From PALSA-911 sp963839645 (GTDB lineage Bacteria; Pseudomonadota; Alphaproteobacteria; Acetobacterales; Acetobacteraceae), in contig CAWIVZ010000001.1 in assembly GCA_963839645.1 (NCBI GenBank), forward strand, positions 558,001 through 622,000: a stretch of DNA of 64,000 nt. Direction: 5' to 3'. The notes beneath the pieces were generated by a model. It saw only the letters and a program-made list of their open reading frames with translations. It was not told the origin of the DNA and searched no databases. Shown here one piece after another: positions 1 through 7,412 of the stretch. The position numbers and the translations under genes were made by a program. Numbering within the stretch: the first letter of the stretch is position 1; each line of letters starts with the position of its first letter.

Positions 1-15
1 GCCCTGCTGCAATGA
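1..15 (+). CDS. C-terminal end of upstream gene (possibly hemD), partial
   Basis: Only the last four codons (Ala-Leu-Leu-Gln) and a TGA at 13-15 lie in the window. The stop overlaps the next start as ATGA, the spacing seen in tightly coupled operons here. In Alphaproteobacteria the gene before the Mic60-like protein and hemY is normally uroporphyrinogen-III synthase (hemD), so that identity is inferred from context only; nothing in four residues can confirm it. Confidence 0.4.
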   Translation, partial: ALLQ

Positions 16-944
16 CAGAACCCGCCCCGCCGCCGCCAAAGGCCCCCTCGCCGAAGCCGTCCCCAGCGGCGATCGCGGCGCGAGAGGTCGTTCCTCCGGC
101 AGCCCAGCCCCGCTCGCTCGTGCTGCCGGTGCTGTATTTCCTCGGCTTCGCCGTCCTCGCGGGCGCGATCGCCTGGATGTGGCAGAACCCGCCGCAGCCG
201 CCCGGGCCTCCGGCGGGCGCGCTGCAGAACCGGCTGGACGCGATAGAAGCCCGTCTGGCCCGGCTGGAGGCCCGCCCCGAACCCCGCCAGGCCCCGGCAT
301 TCGACCCCGCGCCGCTGCTCGCGCGCCTGTCGGCGCTGGAAGCGCAGACCCCAGCCACCGCTCCCACCCCATCCGCCGAAGCCGCGCCGGACCTCGCCCC
401 GCTCGAAGCCCGCATCGCCGCCCTGGAGGCACGTCCGGCCACCAGCCCGGCCGACGCCGCGCTGGCCCGGCGGATCGAGCGGATCGCCACCATCCAGGCC
501 GCCTCGGTGTCGCTGGATGCCGGCCGCAAGCTGGGCAAGCTGGCCGATGCGCCGCCCGCCCTGCAGCGTTTCGCCGACACCGACCCGCCGACCGAGGCCA
601 GCCTTCGCCTGACCTTCCCAGCCGCGGCGCAGGCCGCCCTGACGGCCAGCCGGCCGATCAATCCGGAACTGCCGGTGCTGTCGCGCATCTGGGGCCGGCT
701 GCAGGAACTGATCACCATCCGCCAGGGCGACCGCGTGCTGGTCGGCGATCCCGCCGCCGGCGTGGTGGCGGCGGCCAGGCGGGCGCTGGATGCCGGCGAC
801 CTCGCCGGCGCCGTCAGCGCGCTGGACCGGCTGAACCCGCCCGCCGCGCAGGCCATGTCGGACTGGACCGCCTCGGCCAAGGCCCTGCTGGACGCCCGCG
901 CCGCGCTGGCCGGCATGGCCGCAAGCGCGGCGGCGCCCCGCTGA
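12..944 (+). CDS. Mic60/mitofilin-like inner membrane protein (COG4223, alphaMic60)
   Basis: 310 residues. A Pro/Ala-rich cytoplasmic N-terminus (about 1-35) is followed by one membrane helix (about 36-56, LVLPVLYFLGFAVLAGAIAW). A long Ala/Leu/Arg/Glu heptad-like coiled coil (about 68-155) comes next, then a conserved C-terminal part with LPVLSRIWGRLQEL and the WTASAKALLDARAAL helix, which resembles the mitofilin signature. Family members shape membrane curvature (cristae in mitochondria; intracytoplasmic membranes in some Alphaproteobacteria). It starts inside the stop of the upstream gene and its stop overlaps the hemY start (TGATG), so the three are probably co-transcribed. Family assignment rests on architecture and the hem context, not on a search. 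Confidence 0.75.
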   Translation: MTEPAPPPPKAPSPKPSPAAIAAREVVPPAAQPRSLVLPVLYFLGFAVLAGAIAWMWQNPPQPPGPPAGALQNRLDAIEARLARLEARPEPRQAPAFDPAPLLARLSALEAQTPATAPTPSAEAAPDLAPLEARIAALEARPATSPADAALARRIERIATIQAASVSLDAGRKLGKLADAPPALQRFADTDPPTEASLRLTFPAAAQAALTASRPINPELPVLSRIWGRLQELITIRQGDRVLVGDPAAGVVAAARRALDAGDLAGAVSALDRLNPPAAQAMSDWTASAKALLDARAALAGMAASAAAPR

Positions 945-2236
945 TGCGGCAGGTCTTTCGCCTGCTGCTGCTGGGCATCCTGATCGTCGGCATCGGACTG
1001 ATCGTGGCGGCGGTACCCGGCCGGGTCACGGCCGAGATCGGTTCCATTTCGGTCGATTTCTCCACCGCGTTCGCGGTCGTGGTACTGCTGGTCCTGGCGG
1101 TGCTGACGCATCTGCTGCTCGGCATGGTGCGCCTGCCCGGCCGCGTCGGCGGCCTGTTCGGCCGCCGCTCCCGCCGCAAGGGCGACCTCGCCACCACCCG
1201 CGCCCTGGTGGCCCTGGCCGCCGCCGATCCCGCCAACGCCCGCAAGCAGGCCCACCGCGCCCGCCGCCTGCTCGGCGACACCCCGCAGACCCTGCTGCTC
1301 ACCGCCGAGGCCGCCCGGCTCTCCGGGCGCGACGAAGACGCCACCGAAGCCCTGTCGGCGCTCGCGAAGCACGAACACGCCGCCTTCCTCGGCCTGCGCG
1401 GACAGCTGCGCCAGGCCATCGCGAAATCCGACTGGCAAACCGCCAGCGACCTCGCCGCCAAGGCCGAGGCCGCCTATCCCGGCGCCGCCTGGCTGCGCGA
1501 GGAACGCGCCCGGCTGGCGATCCGCGGCGAGGACTGGACCGCCGCCATGCGCCTGACCAACGACCCCGTGGCAAAAGCCGCCCTCGGCACCGCAGCCGCC
1601 GAGGCGGCAAACGATCCGACCCGCGCCACGGACCTGGCGCGCCAGGCCTGGGAAGCGGACGCCTCCCTCGCCCCCGCGGCCCTGGCCTACGCCCGCAAGC
1701 TGCGCGAAGCCGGCGACGCGCGCCGGGCCGAGCGGGTGATCGCCGATACCTGGGCGATCCGCCCGCATCCCGACCTCGCCGATTTCGTCCTGCACGCCAC
1801 CACCCACCCGGCCGATGCCCTGCCGGCCGCCCGCAAGCTGGCCGCCGCCAATCCCGGCCACGCGGAATCGCATTTGCTGCTGGCCCGCGCGGCGCTGGCC
1901 GGCGGATCGGTGACGGAAGCCCGCCGCGAGGCCCAGGCCGCGCGCGACGCCGGGCTGAACCAGCGGCGGCTGTTCCTGCTGATGGCGGCGATCGAGGAAA
2001 TGGACGGCGGCCAGGCCGAAGCCGCCCGCGCCGCGCTGCGCCAGGCCGCCGAAGCCGATCCGGACCCGGTCTGGCGCTGCACCCAGTGCCACACGCCGGC
2101 GGCGGAGTGGCACGCCGCCTGCCCGGCCTGCCTGACCCCCGGCAGCCTCGCCTGGAACGGCCAGGCCCCGGCCGGGGCGGTGCCCGGCCGCGCCGGCGTC
2201 GGCGGCATGGTCAGGCGGCTTTTGCGTTCCGGATAA
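944..2236 (+). CDS. hemY: HemY-like heme biosynthesis-associated TPR membrane protein
   Basis: 430 residues with ATG at 944 overlapping the upstream stop. Two N-terminal membrane helices (about 5-24 and 42-62) precede an Ala-rich TPR-like helical repeat domain, the usual HemY_N plus TPR build. The extreme C-terminus has two Cys pairs, CTQC (about 379-382) and CPAC (about 394-397), a zinc-ribbon-like end. HemY is a membrane protein of the heme operon; its molecular role is not settled and it is not the Gram-positive coproporphyrinogen oxidase also called HemY. Its stop lies 26 bp inside the convergent trpF gene. Confidence 0.85.
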   Translation: MRQVFRLLLLGILIVGIGLIVAAVPGRVTAEIGSISVDFSTAFAVVVLLVLAVLTHLLLGMVRLPGRVGGLFGRRSRRKGDLATTRALVALAAADPANARKQAHRARRLLGDTPQTLLLTAEAARLSGRDEDATEALSALAKHEHAAFLGLRGQLRQAIAKSDWQTASDLAAKAEAAYPGAAWLREERARLAIRGEDWTAAMRLTNDPVAKAALGTAAAEAANDPTRATDLARQAWEADASLAPAALAYARKLREAGDARRAERVIADTWAIRPHPDLADFVLHATTHPADALPAARKLAAANPGHAESHLLLARAALAGGSVTEARREAQAARDAGLNQRRLFLLMAAIEEMDGGQAEAARAALRQAAEADPDPVWRCTQCHTPAAEWHAACPACLTPGSLAWNGQAPAGAVPGRAGVGGMVRRLLRSG

Positions 2237-2838
2237 ACGCCCGGATCAGCTCGGGATCCTTAACCCCGCGCGTGCGTTCCACGCCCGAGGAAACATCCAC
2301 CGCCGTCGCACCGGTCACCCGGATCGCCTCGGCCACGTTGTCCGGGCGCAAGCCCGCCGGCCAGCAGCCACGGCCCCGGGGCCGTCCAGCCGTGCAGGAT
2401 CGACCAGTCGAAGCTCACCGCGTTGCCGCCTGGGCGCGTCGCCTCGGCCGGCGGCTTGGCCTCCAGCAGCCAGGCATCGGCGCCGCCGGTATCCGTGGGC
2501 AGGTCGGAAGCCGCCGCCACGCCCTTCGCCCGCCACACCGGCAGGCCGAACCGCGCCCGCAGGGCAGGGATTTTCTCCGGCGCGCCATAAAGCTGCAGCA
2601 CATCCAGCTGGATCTCCCGCAACGCCGCCTCGATGGCCGCCTCGGTGGGATCGACGAACAGCCCGACGCGGAGCGGCCCTCCCGGTGATCGAGCGGTTAG
2701 CTCCGCCGCGCGGGCAGGGGTGACGAAACGCGGGGACGCCGGGAAGAACACGAAGCCGATCCAGTCCGCGCCGCCCTGCACCGCCGTATCGAAGGCAACG
2801 GGATCGTTGATGCCGCAGATCTTGACCTTGGTCGTCAT
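2211..2838 (-). CDS. trpF: Phosphoribosylanthranilate isomerase (frameshifted near 2353)
   Basis: TrpF isomerises N-(5-phosphoribosyl)anthranilate in tryptophan synthesis. The N-terminus MTTKVKICGIND and the core (GADWIGFVFFPASPR, VGLFVD, LDVLQLYG) are typical of the single-domain TIM barrel. The uninterrupted frame ends abnormally after LLAGGLAPGQ. Removing one G from the GGG at about 2353-2355 restores RPDNVAEAIRV, DVSSGVERTRGVKD and an end at the TGA at 2211, about 208 residues. It is the last gene of the minus-strand run, 8 bp after pyrF, and its 3' end overlaps hemY by 26 bp. A sequencing insertion is more likely than a true pseudogene. Confidence 0.85.
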
Positions 2839-2846
2839 GCGTCAAA

Positions 2847-3569
2847 TCAGGCAATCGAGGCCGCGATGGCGGCGGCGGCGGCGGCCGGATCGGACGCCCC
2901 GGTGATCGGCCGGCCCACGACGATCCAGTCGGCGCCCGCTTCCACCGCCTCCTGCGGCGTCATGGTGCGCGCCTGGTCGCCGCGATCCGCGCCTTCCGGC
3001 CGTATGCCAGGCACCACCAGCGCCGGAGCGTCGCCCAGCGCGTCGCGCAACACCGCCACTTCCCGCGGGCTGCACACCAGCCCATCCGCGCCCGCCGACA
3101 TCGCCAGCCGCGCCAGGCGCAGCACCTGCTGGGTCGGTCCGCCGGCAACGCCGGTTTCCGCCAGCGCGGCGGCATCCAGGCTGGTCAGCACCGTCACCGC
3201 CAGCAGCAGCGGACGGTCCGCCCCCGCCTCCTCCGCCGCCCGGCGCGCGGCCGCGATCATCGCCGCGCCGCCGGCGGCGTGCAGCGTCAGGAAGCGCGGC
3301 GCCAGCGGCAGGATGGCGCGAACCCCGCCGGCCACCGTGTTGGGAATGTCGTGCAGCTTCAGATCGAGAAAGATCGGCCGGGATGCTTCGGCCTGGGCGA
3401 TCTGCCGGTATCCGGCCGCGCCGTTGGCGAGGAAGAACTCCAGCCCCAGCTTGAACAGCCCCACACAAGCGCCGCTCGCCCGCGCCCACGCCGCCGCGCG
3501 AGCGGGCTCGGTGGTGTCCAGCGCAACGATCAGCCGTTGCGCGCCCCGGGGCTTGCCGAACCCGGTCAC
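2847..3569 (-). CDS. pyrF: Orotidine 5'-phosphate decarboxylase
   Basis: 240 residues, catalysing OMP to UMP, the last step of de novo pyrimidine synthesis. The opening RLIVALDTTEP, the catalytic FLDLKLHDIPNT (the D-x-K-x-x-D charge network) and the phosphate-binding end VVPGIRPEG...WIVVGRPIT are all present. The frame is open further upstream, but the GTG at 3569 is preferred because it overlaps the stop of the LapA-like gene as GTGA and matches the family N-terminus. It is co-directional with ihfB, the lapA-like gene and trpF. Confidence 0.93.
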   Translation of the reverse strand: MTGFGKPRGAQRLIVALDTTEPARAAAWARASGACVGLFKLGLEFFLANGAAGYRQIAQAEASRPIFLDLKLHDIPNTVAGGVRAILPLAPRFLTLHAAGGAAMIAAARRAAEEAGADRPLLLAVTVLTSLDAAALAETGVAGGPTQQVLRLARLAMSAGADGLVCSPREVAVLRDALGDAPALVVPGIRPEGADRGDQARTMTPQEAVEAGADWIVVGRPITGASDPAAAAAAIAASIA

Positions 3570-3880
3570 GCGAGCGGCGTCATCGGCGGCTGCCCCTTGG
3601 ATATCTGCCCCTGGCGCGCTTGCAGGCTGTGCAGCTGCGCTTCCAGCAGCCTCACCCTCTGCTCGGCCCGGCGCAGCCGGCTGCGCCGGCCAAGCTCGGT
3701 CAGCCACACCGTCAACGCCCCCATCAGGAACGCAATGGCCGCGGCGCCCAGCACCACGACCGAGAGCATCACATCCACGCTCCAATCGGTCGGCCACAGC
3801 CCGACCTGAACGATCGCCCGGTTCGACAACGCGAACAGCAACAGCAGCAGCAGGAACGGAACGGTCAGCAGCAATCCCAT
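3566..3880 (-). CDS. LapA-domain (DUF1049) inner membrane protein
   Basis: 104 residues with two hydrophobic segments (about 2-19 and 39-62) separated by a short loop, then an Arg-rich amphipathic coiled coil (RRSRLRRAEQRVRLLEAQL). This is the LapA/DUF1049 build; the E. coli relative works with LapB in envelope lipid control, but no lapB lies next to it here. Between ihfB and pyrF such proteins are common in Alphaproteobacteria. The stop overlaps the pyrF GTG start by 4 bp. Role inferred from family only. Confidence 0.75.
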   Translation of the reverse strand: MGLLLTVPFLLLLLLFALSNRAIVQVGLWPTDWSVDVMLSVVVLGAAAIAFLMGALTVWLTELGRRSRLRRAEQRVRLLEAQLHSLQARQGQISKGQPPMTPLA

Positions 3881-3903
3881 GAGGGGCCTTTGATAAGTAG
3901 GGC

Positions 3904-4197
3904 CTATTTCGCCGGCTTGCCGTTATTCACCCGTTCGCGCAACTCCTTGCCGGCCTTGAAGAACGGCACCGCCTTTTCCTCGACCGGAACCGTCTCCCCG
4001 GTGCGCGGGTTGCGCCCGGTGCGGGCGTTGCGCCGCTTCACGGTGAAGGCGCCGAAGCCGCGCAGCTCCACCCGTTCCCCGCGCGCCAACGCGCCGGTGA
4101 TCTCGTCGAACACCGTGGCCACGATCAGTTCCACGTCGTGTCCCGTCAGATGCGGGTTCGCCGCCGCAAGCTCAGCGATCAGCTCCGATTTCGTCAT
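3904..4197 (-). CDS. ihfB: Integration host factor subunit beta
   Basis: 97 residues, the full length of the HU/IHF family. It has MTKSELIAELAAANPHL at the start, RVELRGFGAFTVKRR, and the DNA-intercalating arm GRNPRTGETV with the conserved proline. Loss of the HU-type arm residues and the position after rpsA-sppA identify the beta subunit of IHF. With IHF-alpha it bends DNA about 160 degrees at specific sites, including replication origins and promoters. It lies 39 bp downstream of sppA. Confidence 0.95.
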   Translation of the reverse strand: MTKSELIAELAAANPHLTGHDVELIVATVFDEITGALARGERVELRGFGAFTVKRRNARTGRNPRTGETVPVEEKAVPFFKAGKELRERVNNGKPAK

Positions 4198-4236
4198 GCC
4201 CCTGATCCCGGCGCGCGGCGCGCGGGCCTCCCCCTG

Positions 4237-5178
4237 TCACTGCAGGGAAGGCTGCCAGAGCGCGAGCGCGCCGTCAAGCATAACCCCTTGGGAAAAAACG
4301 CTTTTCCAAACGCCCTGCAGAAGCCCATCGGCGTCGCCGCCAAACGCCAGCTCCGCCAGCCCGCCGACGGAAACATCCGTCACCGGCAATTTGGCCGAGA
4401 CGCCCTTGGTCTTTTCCAGCCACGCCCGCGCCGCCGGCTCGCCGCCGATCTGATCCACCAGCCCCAGCGCCAGCGCCTGCCGCCCGGTATAGGCGCGGCC
4501 ATCGCCAAGGTCGCGCACGCGGGCCGGGTCGAGATGACGGCCGGAGGCGACCATCGCGACGAACTGGTCATACATGTCCATCACCAGGCCCTTCAGCACG
4601 ACCCGCCCCTGCTCGGATAGCGGGTGGGCGAAATTGGGCTGGTCCTTCAGCGGCCCGGAGGTAATGGCCTCCGCGGTCACGCCGATCGTCTTCATCAGGC
4701 CGGAAGCCTCGCCGGTCTGCAGGATCACGCCGATCGAGCCGGTGATCGTCGCCTCGCGGGCGAAGATCCGCTGCGCCGGCACGGCGATCATGTAGCCGGC
4801 GGAAGCCGCCAGCCCGCCCATCACCGCCACCACCGGCTTCTTCGCCGCCACCTTGGAAATCGCGTCATGCAGGCTCTCGCCGCCGGCGACGCTGCCGCCG
4901 GGGCTGTCGATCACCACGATCAGCGCCTTCACCGCATCGCGGTCGGCCAACTTGGTGATCGCCTCGGTCAGCTTGCGGTTCTCGGTGATGATGCCGCGCA
5001 CGGTCACCCGCTCGACATGGTCGCTTTCCACGCCCAGCCCCTCCGGCCCCAATCCTCCAGGACCCCGGATGGACACGAACACGGCCAGCACCACGGCGAT
5101 CACCGCGGCGGCGCGCCAAAAGAACAGGCGGCGCTTGAGGCGCCGCCTGTCCAGCAGAAGATCGGTTTCCAGGCTCAC
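4237..5178 (-). CDS. sppA: Signal peptide peptidase SppA, short 36-kDa type
   Basis: 313 residues with a GTG start, an N-terminal membrane anchor (about 18-36) and one S49 peptidase domain. VIDSPGGSVAGGESLHD forms the substrate-binding turn, MGGLAASAGYMIA carries the probable catalytic Ser, and ITGSIGVILQTGEASGLM leads to the Lys general base region. Single-domain SppA proteins assemble as octamers at the periplasmic face of the inner membrane and cut up released signal peptides. It lies 26 bp after rpsA and before ihfB, the common alphaproteobacterial order. Confidence 0.9.
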   Translation of the reverse strand: MSLETDLLLDRRRLKRRLFFWRAAAVIAVVLAVFVSIRGPGGLGPEGLGVESDHVERVTVRGIITENRKLTEAITKLADRDAVKALIVVIDSPGGSVAGGESLHDAISKVAAKKPVVAVMGGLAASAGYMIAVPAQRIFAREATITGSIGVILQTGEASGLMKTIGVTAEAITSGPLKDQPNFAHPLSEQGRVVLKGLVMDMYDQFVAMVASGRHLDPARVRDLGDGRAYTGRQALALGLVDQIGGEPAARAWLEKTKGVSAKLPVTDVSVGGLAELAFGGDADGLLQGVWKSVFSQGVMLDGALALWQPSLQ

Positions 5179-5204
5179 GCCTTTTGCCTATCCGTTCGTC
5201 AGGT

Positions 5205-6917
5205 TCAGTCGGAGGTCTGCTGGTTGCGGCGACGGATCGCGGCTCCCAGGATGTCGCCCAGCGAGGCGCCGCTGTCGGAAGATCCGAACTCGGCCATGGC
5301 GATCTTTTCCTCTTCCATCTCCTTGCCCTTGATGGTCAGGGCCAGCTTGCGGGCCATGCGATCGACGGCGGTGATCTTCGCATCGACCTTCTCGCCCACG
5401 GCGAAGCGGTCGGGGCGCTGATCGGCCTTGTCGCGGGCCAGTTCGGCGCGGCGGATGAAGCCGGTCAGCACGTCGCCCACCTTCACCTCGATGCCGTTGG
5501 CCTGCACGGCGGTCACGACGCAGGTAACCACGTCGCCCTTGTGCACGCCTTCCAGCACGCTCGCGGCCGGATCGGCGGCCAGCTGCTTGATGCCCAGGCT
5601 GATGCGCTCTTTCTCGACATCGACATCGAGCACCTTCGCCTTGACGATCTGGCCCTTCTCATACTTGGCCATCGCCAGCTCGCCCTGCTCGTCCCAGGAC
5701 AGGTCGGACATGTGCACCATGCCGTCGATATCCGCCGACAGGCCGATGAACAGGCCGAATTCGGTGATGTTGCGAATGTCGCCCTCGACCACCGAGCCAA
5801 CGGGATGCTGTTCGACGAACTCTTCCCACGGATTGCGCTGAACCTGCTTCAGGCCGAGCGAGATACGCCGCTTGGAGCTGTCCACGTCCAGCACCATGAC
5901 GTCGACTTCCTGCGAAGTGGCGACGATCTTGCCCGGGTGAACGTTCTTCTTGGTCCAGGACATCTCGGACACGTGCACCAGGCCCTCGACACCGGGTTCC
6001 AGCTCCACGAAGGCGCCGTAGTCGGTGATGTTGGTGACGCGGCCGGAGAACTTGGCACCCGGCGGATACTTCGCCGCCACGCCTTCCCACGGATCGGCCT
6101 CCAGCTGCTTCATGCCGAGGCTGATGCGCTGGGTGTCCGAGTTGAAGCGGATCACCTGCACCTTGACGTTCTGGCCGATGGTCAGCGCCTCGGACGGATG
6201 GTTGATCCGGCGCCAGGCGATGTCGGTCACGTGCAGCAGGCCATCGACGCCGCCGAGGTCCACGAACGCGCCGTAATCGGTGATGTTCTTCACCACGCCG
6301 TCCAGGATCATGCCTTCCTTGAGGCCCTGGATCAGCTCGCTGCGCTGCTCCGCGCGGGTCTCTTCCAGCACGGCGCGGCGCGACACAACGATGTTGCCGC
6401 GGGCGCGGTCCATCTTCAAAATCTGGAACGGTTGCGGCGTGCCCATCAGCGGGCCGACGTCGCGCACCGGGCGGATATCGACCTGACTGCCGGGCAGGAA
6501 GGCCACGGCGCCGCCGAGATCGACGGTGAAGCCGCCCTTGACGCGGCCGTAGATCGTGCCGTTGACGCGGATCTGCGTCTCGAACGCCTTTTCCAGGTTG
6601 GTCCAGGCTTCCTCGCGGCGGGCCTTCTCGCGCGACAGCACGATGGCGCCGTCACGGTCTTCGTAACGTTCGACGTAAAGCTCGATCAGGTCGCCGGGCT
6701 TCACCTCGACCTTCTCGCCGGGGGTCCCGAATTCCTTCAGCGCGACGCGCCCTTCGGATTTCAGGCCGACATCGACGATGGCGAATTCTTCGGTGAGACG
6801 GATCACCTTGCCGGTGACGACGGAGCCTTCGAAGCCTGCATTCAGGCCGATGGTCTCGTCGAGGAGCGAGGCGAAATCTTCGCCTGCGAAATGGTCAGCG
6901 GTAGCGAGGGATGCCAT
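5205..6917 (-). CDS. rpsA: 30S ribosomal protein S1
   Basis: 570 residues with six S1 RNA-binding repeats. The first two degenerate ones bind the ribosome. The later ones each show GxVxxITDYGAFVDL-like and RISLGxKQ motifs (for example NITDYGAFVDLGG, RISLGMKQ, RISLGIKQ). S1 recruits mRNA to the 30S subunit. The six nucleotides before the ATG contain no Shine-Dalgarno sequence and two GC hairpins lie upstream, a leader type known to allow S1 autocontrol. The usual cmk-rpsA adjacency is interrupted by a binding-protein gene and a repeat element. It reads away from the proposed origin at 43.3 kb. Confidence 0.96.
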   Translation of the reverse strand: MASLATADHFAGEDFASLLDETIGLNAGFEGSVVTGKVIRLTEEFAIVDVGLKSEGRVALKEFGTPGEKVEVKPGDLIELYVERYEDRDGAIVLSREKARREEAWTNLEKAFETQIRVNGTIYGRVKGGFTVDLGGAVAFLPGSQVDIRPVRDVGPLMGTPQPFQILKMDRARGNIVVSRRAVLEETRAEQRSELIQGLKEGMILDGVVKNITDYGAFVDLGGVDGLLHVTDIAWRRINHPSEALTIGQNVKVQVIRFNSDTQRISLGMKQLEADPWEGVAAKYPPGAKFSGRVTNITDYGAFVELEPGVEGLVHVSEMSWTKKNVHPGKIVATSQEVDVMVLDVDSSKRRISLGLKQVQRNPWEEFVEQHPVGSVVEGDIRNITEFGLFIGLSADIDGMVHMSDLSWDEQGELAMAKYEKGQIVKAKVLDVDVEKERISLGIKQLAADPAASVLEGVHKGDVVTCVVTAVQANGIEVKVGDVLTGFIRRAELARDKADQRPDRFAVGEKVDAKITAVDRMARKLALTIKGKEMEEEKIAMAEFGSSDSGASLGDILGAAIRRRNQQTSD

Positions 6918-6942
6918 GAGAGGGATGTTTTCCGTGACGGGG

Positions 6943-7039
6943 GCCGGCCATCAGGCCGGCGTTTGCCGTTGGTTTGCGCAATTCCCGCCCTGGACAATCC
7001 TTTGGGCGAAAACACGGCTTGCCCGCTGGTCAGGCGGGC
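6943..7039 (-). promoter_or_regulatory. rpsA leader with two GC-rich hairpins and no Shine-Dalgarno
   Basis: Between the rpsA ATG (6917) and the repeat at 7206 two simple hairpins are visible: 6943-6949 pairs with 6954-6960 (7 bp, 4-nt loop, 26 nt before the ATG), and 7021-7026 pairs with 7034-7039 (6 bp, 7-nt loop). The bases immediately before the start read CATCCCTCTC on the mRNA, so no GGAG-type site exists. This is the kind of leader that in enterobacteria depends on structure and is repressed by free S1. Function here is inferred. Confidence 0.45.
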
Positions 7040-7205
7040 CGGATGAGAGGAAGGCCAGAATATCGGGTCGTGGCCATGCCGGCGCAAGCCGGTACGGCTG
7101 CGGGTCTGATACGCCGGTTGCAACGAGAGTCAAGGGAAGCGGCGCGAAATCCGCACCCCGAACGCGCATCTCACGCGAACGCGTCCGCCGCGCGCGCCGG
7201 CGGGC

Positions 7206-7405
7206 AAGGAAGGCCAGGGTGCTCTGCCCCCTGGACCCCCGCTAAAGGCTAGCCTTTGGAATCCATCTATTGTTTGGGAGTGCAAGGAGGGCCAACCGTA
7301 ACCTAGCGCGGTCCGAGTTGGCCCTCCTTGCACTCCCAAACCAGTAGCGGGTTCTAAGGGCTTGCCCTTAGCGGGGTCCAGGGGCAGCGCCCCTGGCCTT
7401 CCTTC
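7206..7405. repeat. Shell-and-core palindromic intergenic element, copy A
   Basis: About 200 bp between the end of the ABC binding-protein gene and the rpsA leader. Outer arms (7206-7260 and 7352-7405) are imperfect inverted copies built from an AGGGGC/GCCCCT hairpin, GGACCCC, and a CTAAGGGC/GCCCTTAG-type stem. The core is an exact 25-bp inverted repeat: 7272-7296 with 7317-7341, loop 7297-7316. It is related in sequence to copy G, in opposite orientation. No coding potential is likely; short frames through it exist only because of base composition. Confidence 0.85.
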
Positions 7406-7412
7406 CGTCCGC

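Noticed and set aside
5184..7046. A 620-codon open frame on the plus strand across rpsA
   Set aside because: Antisense of the six-repeat S1 protein; length follows from strong third-position GC in rpsA.
7206..7405. Repeat elements as CRISPR arrays or integron attC sites
   Set aside because: Copies are single and kilobases apart, so no array exists. There is no cas or integrase gene, and the conserved part is the outer shell with no attC-type R boxes recognised.
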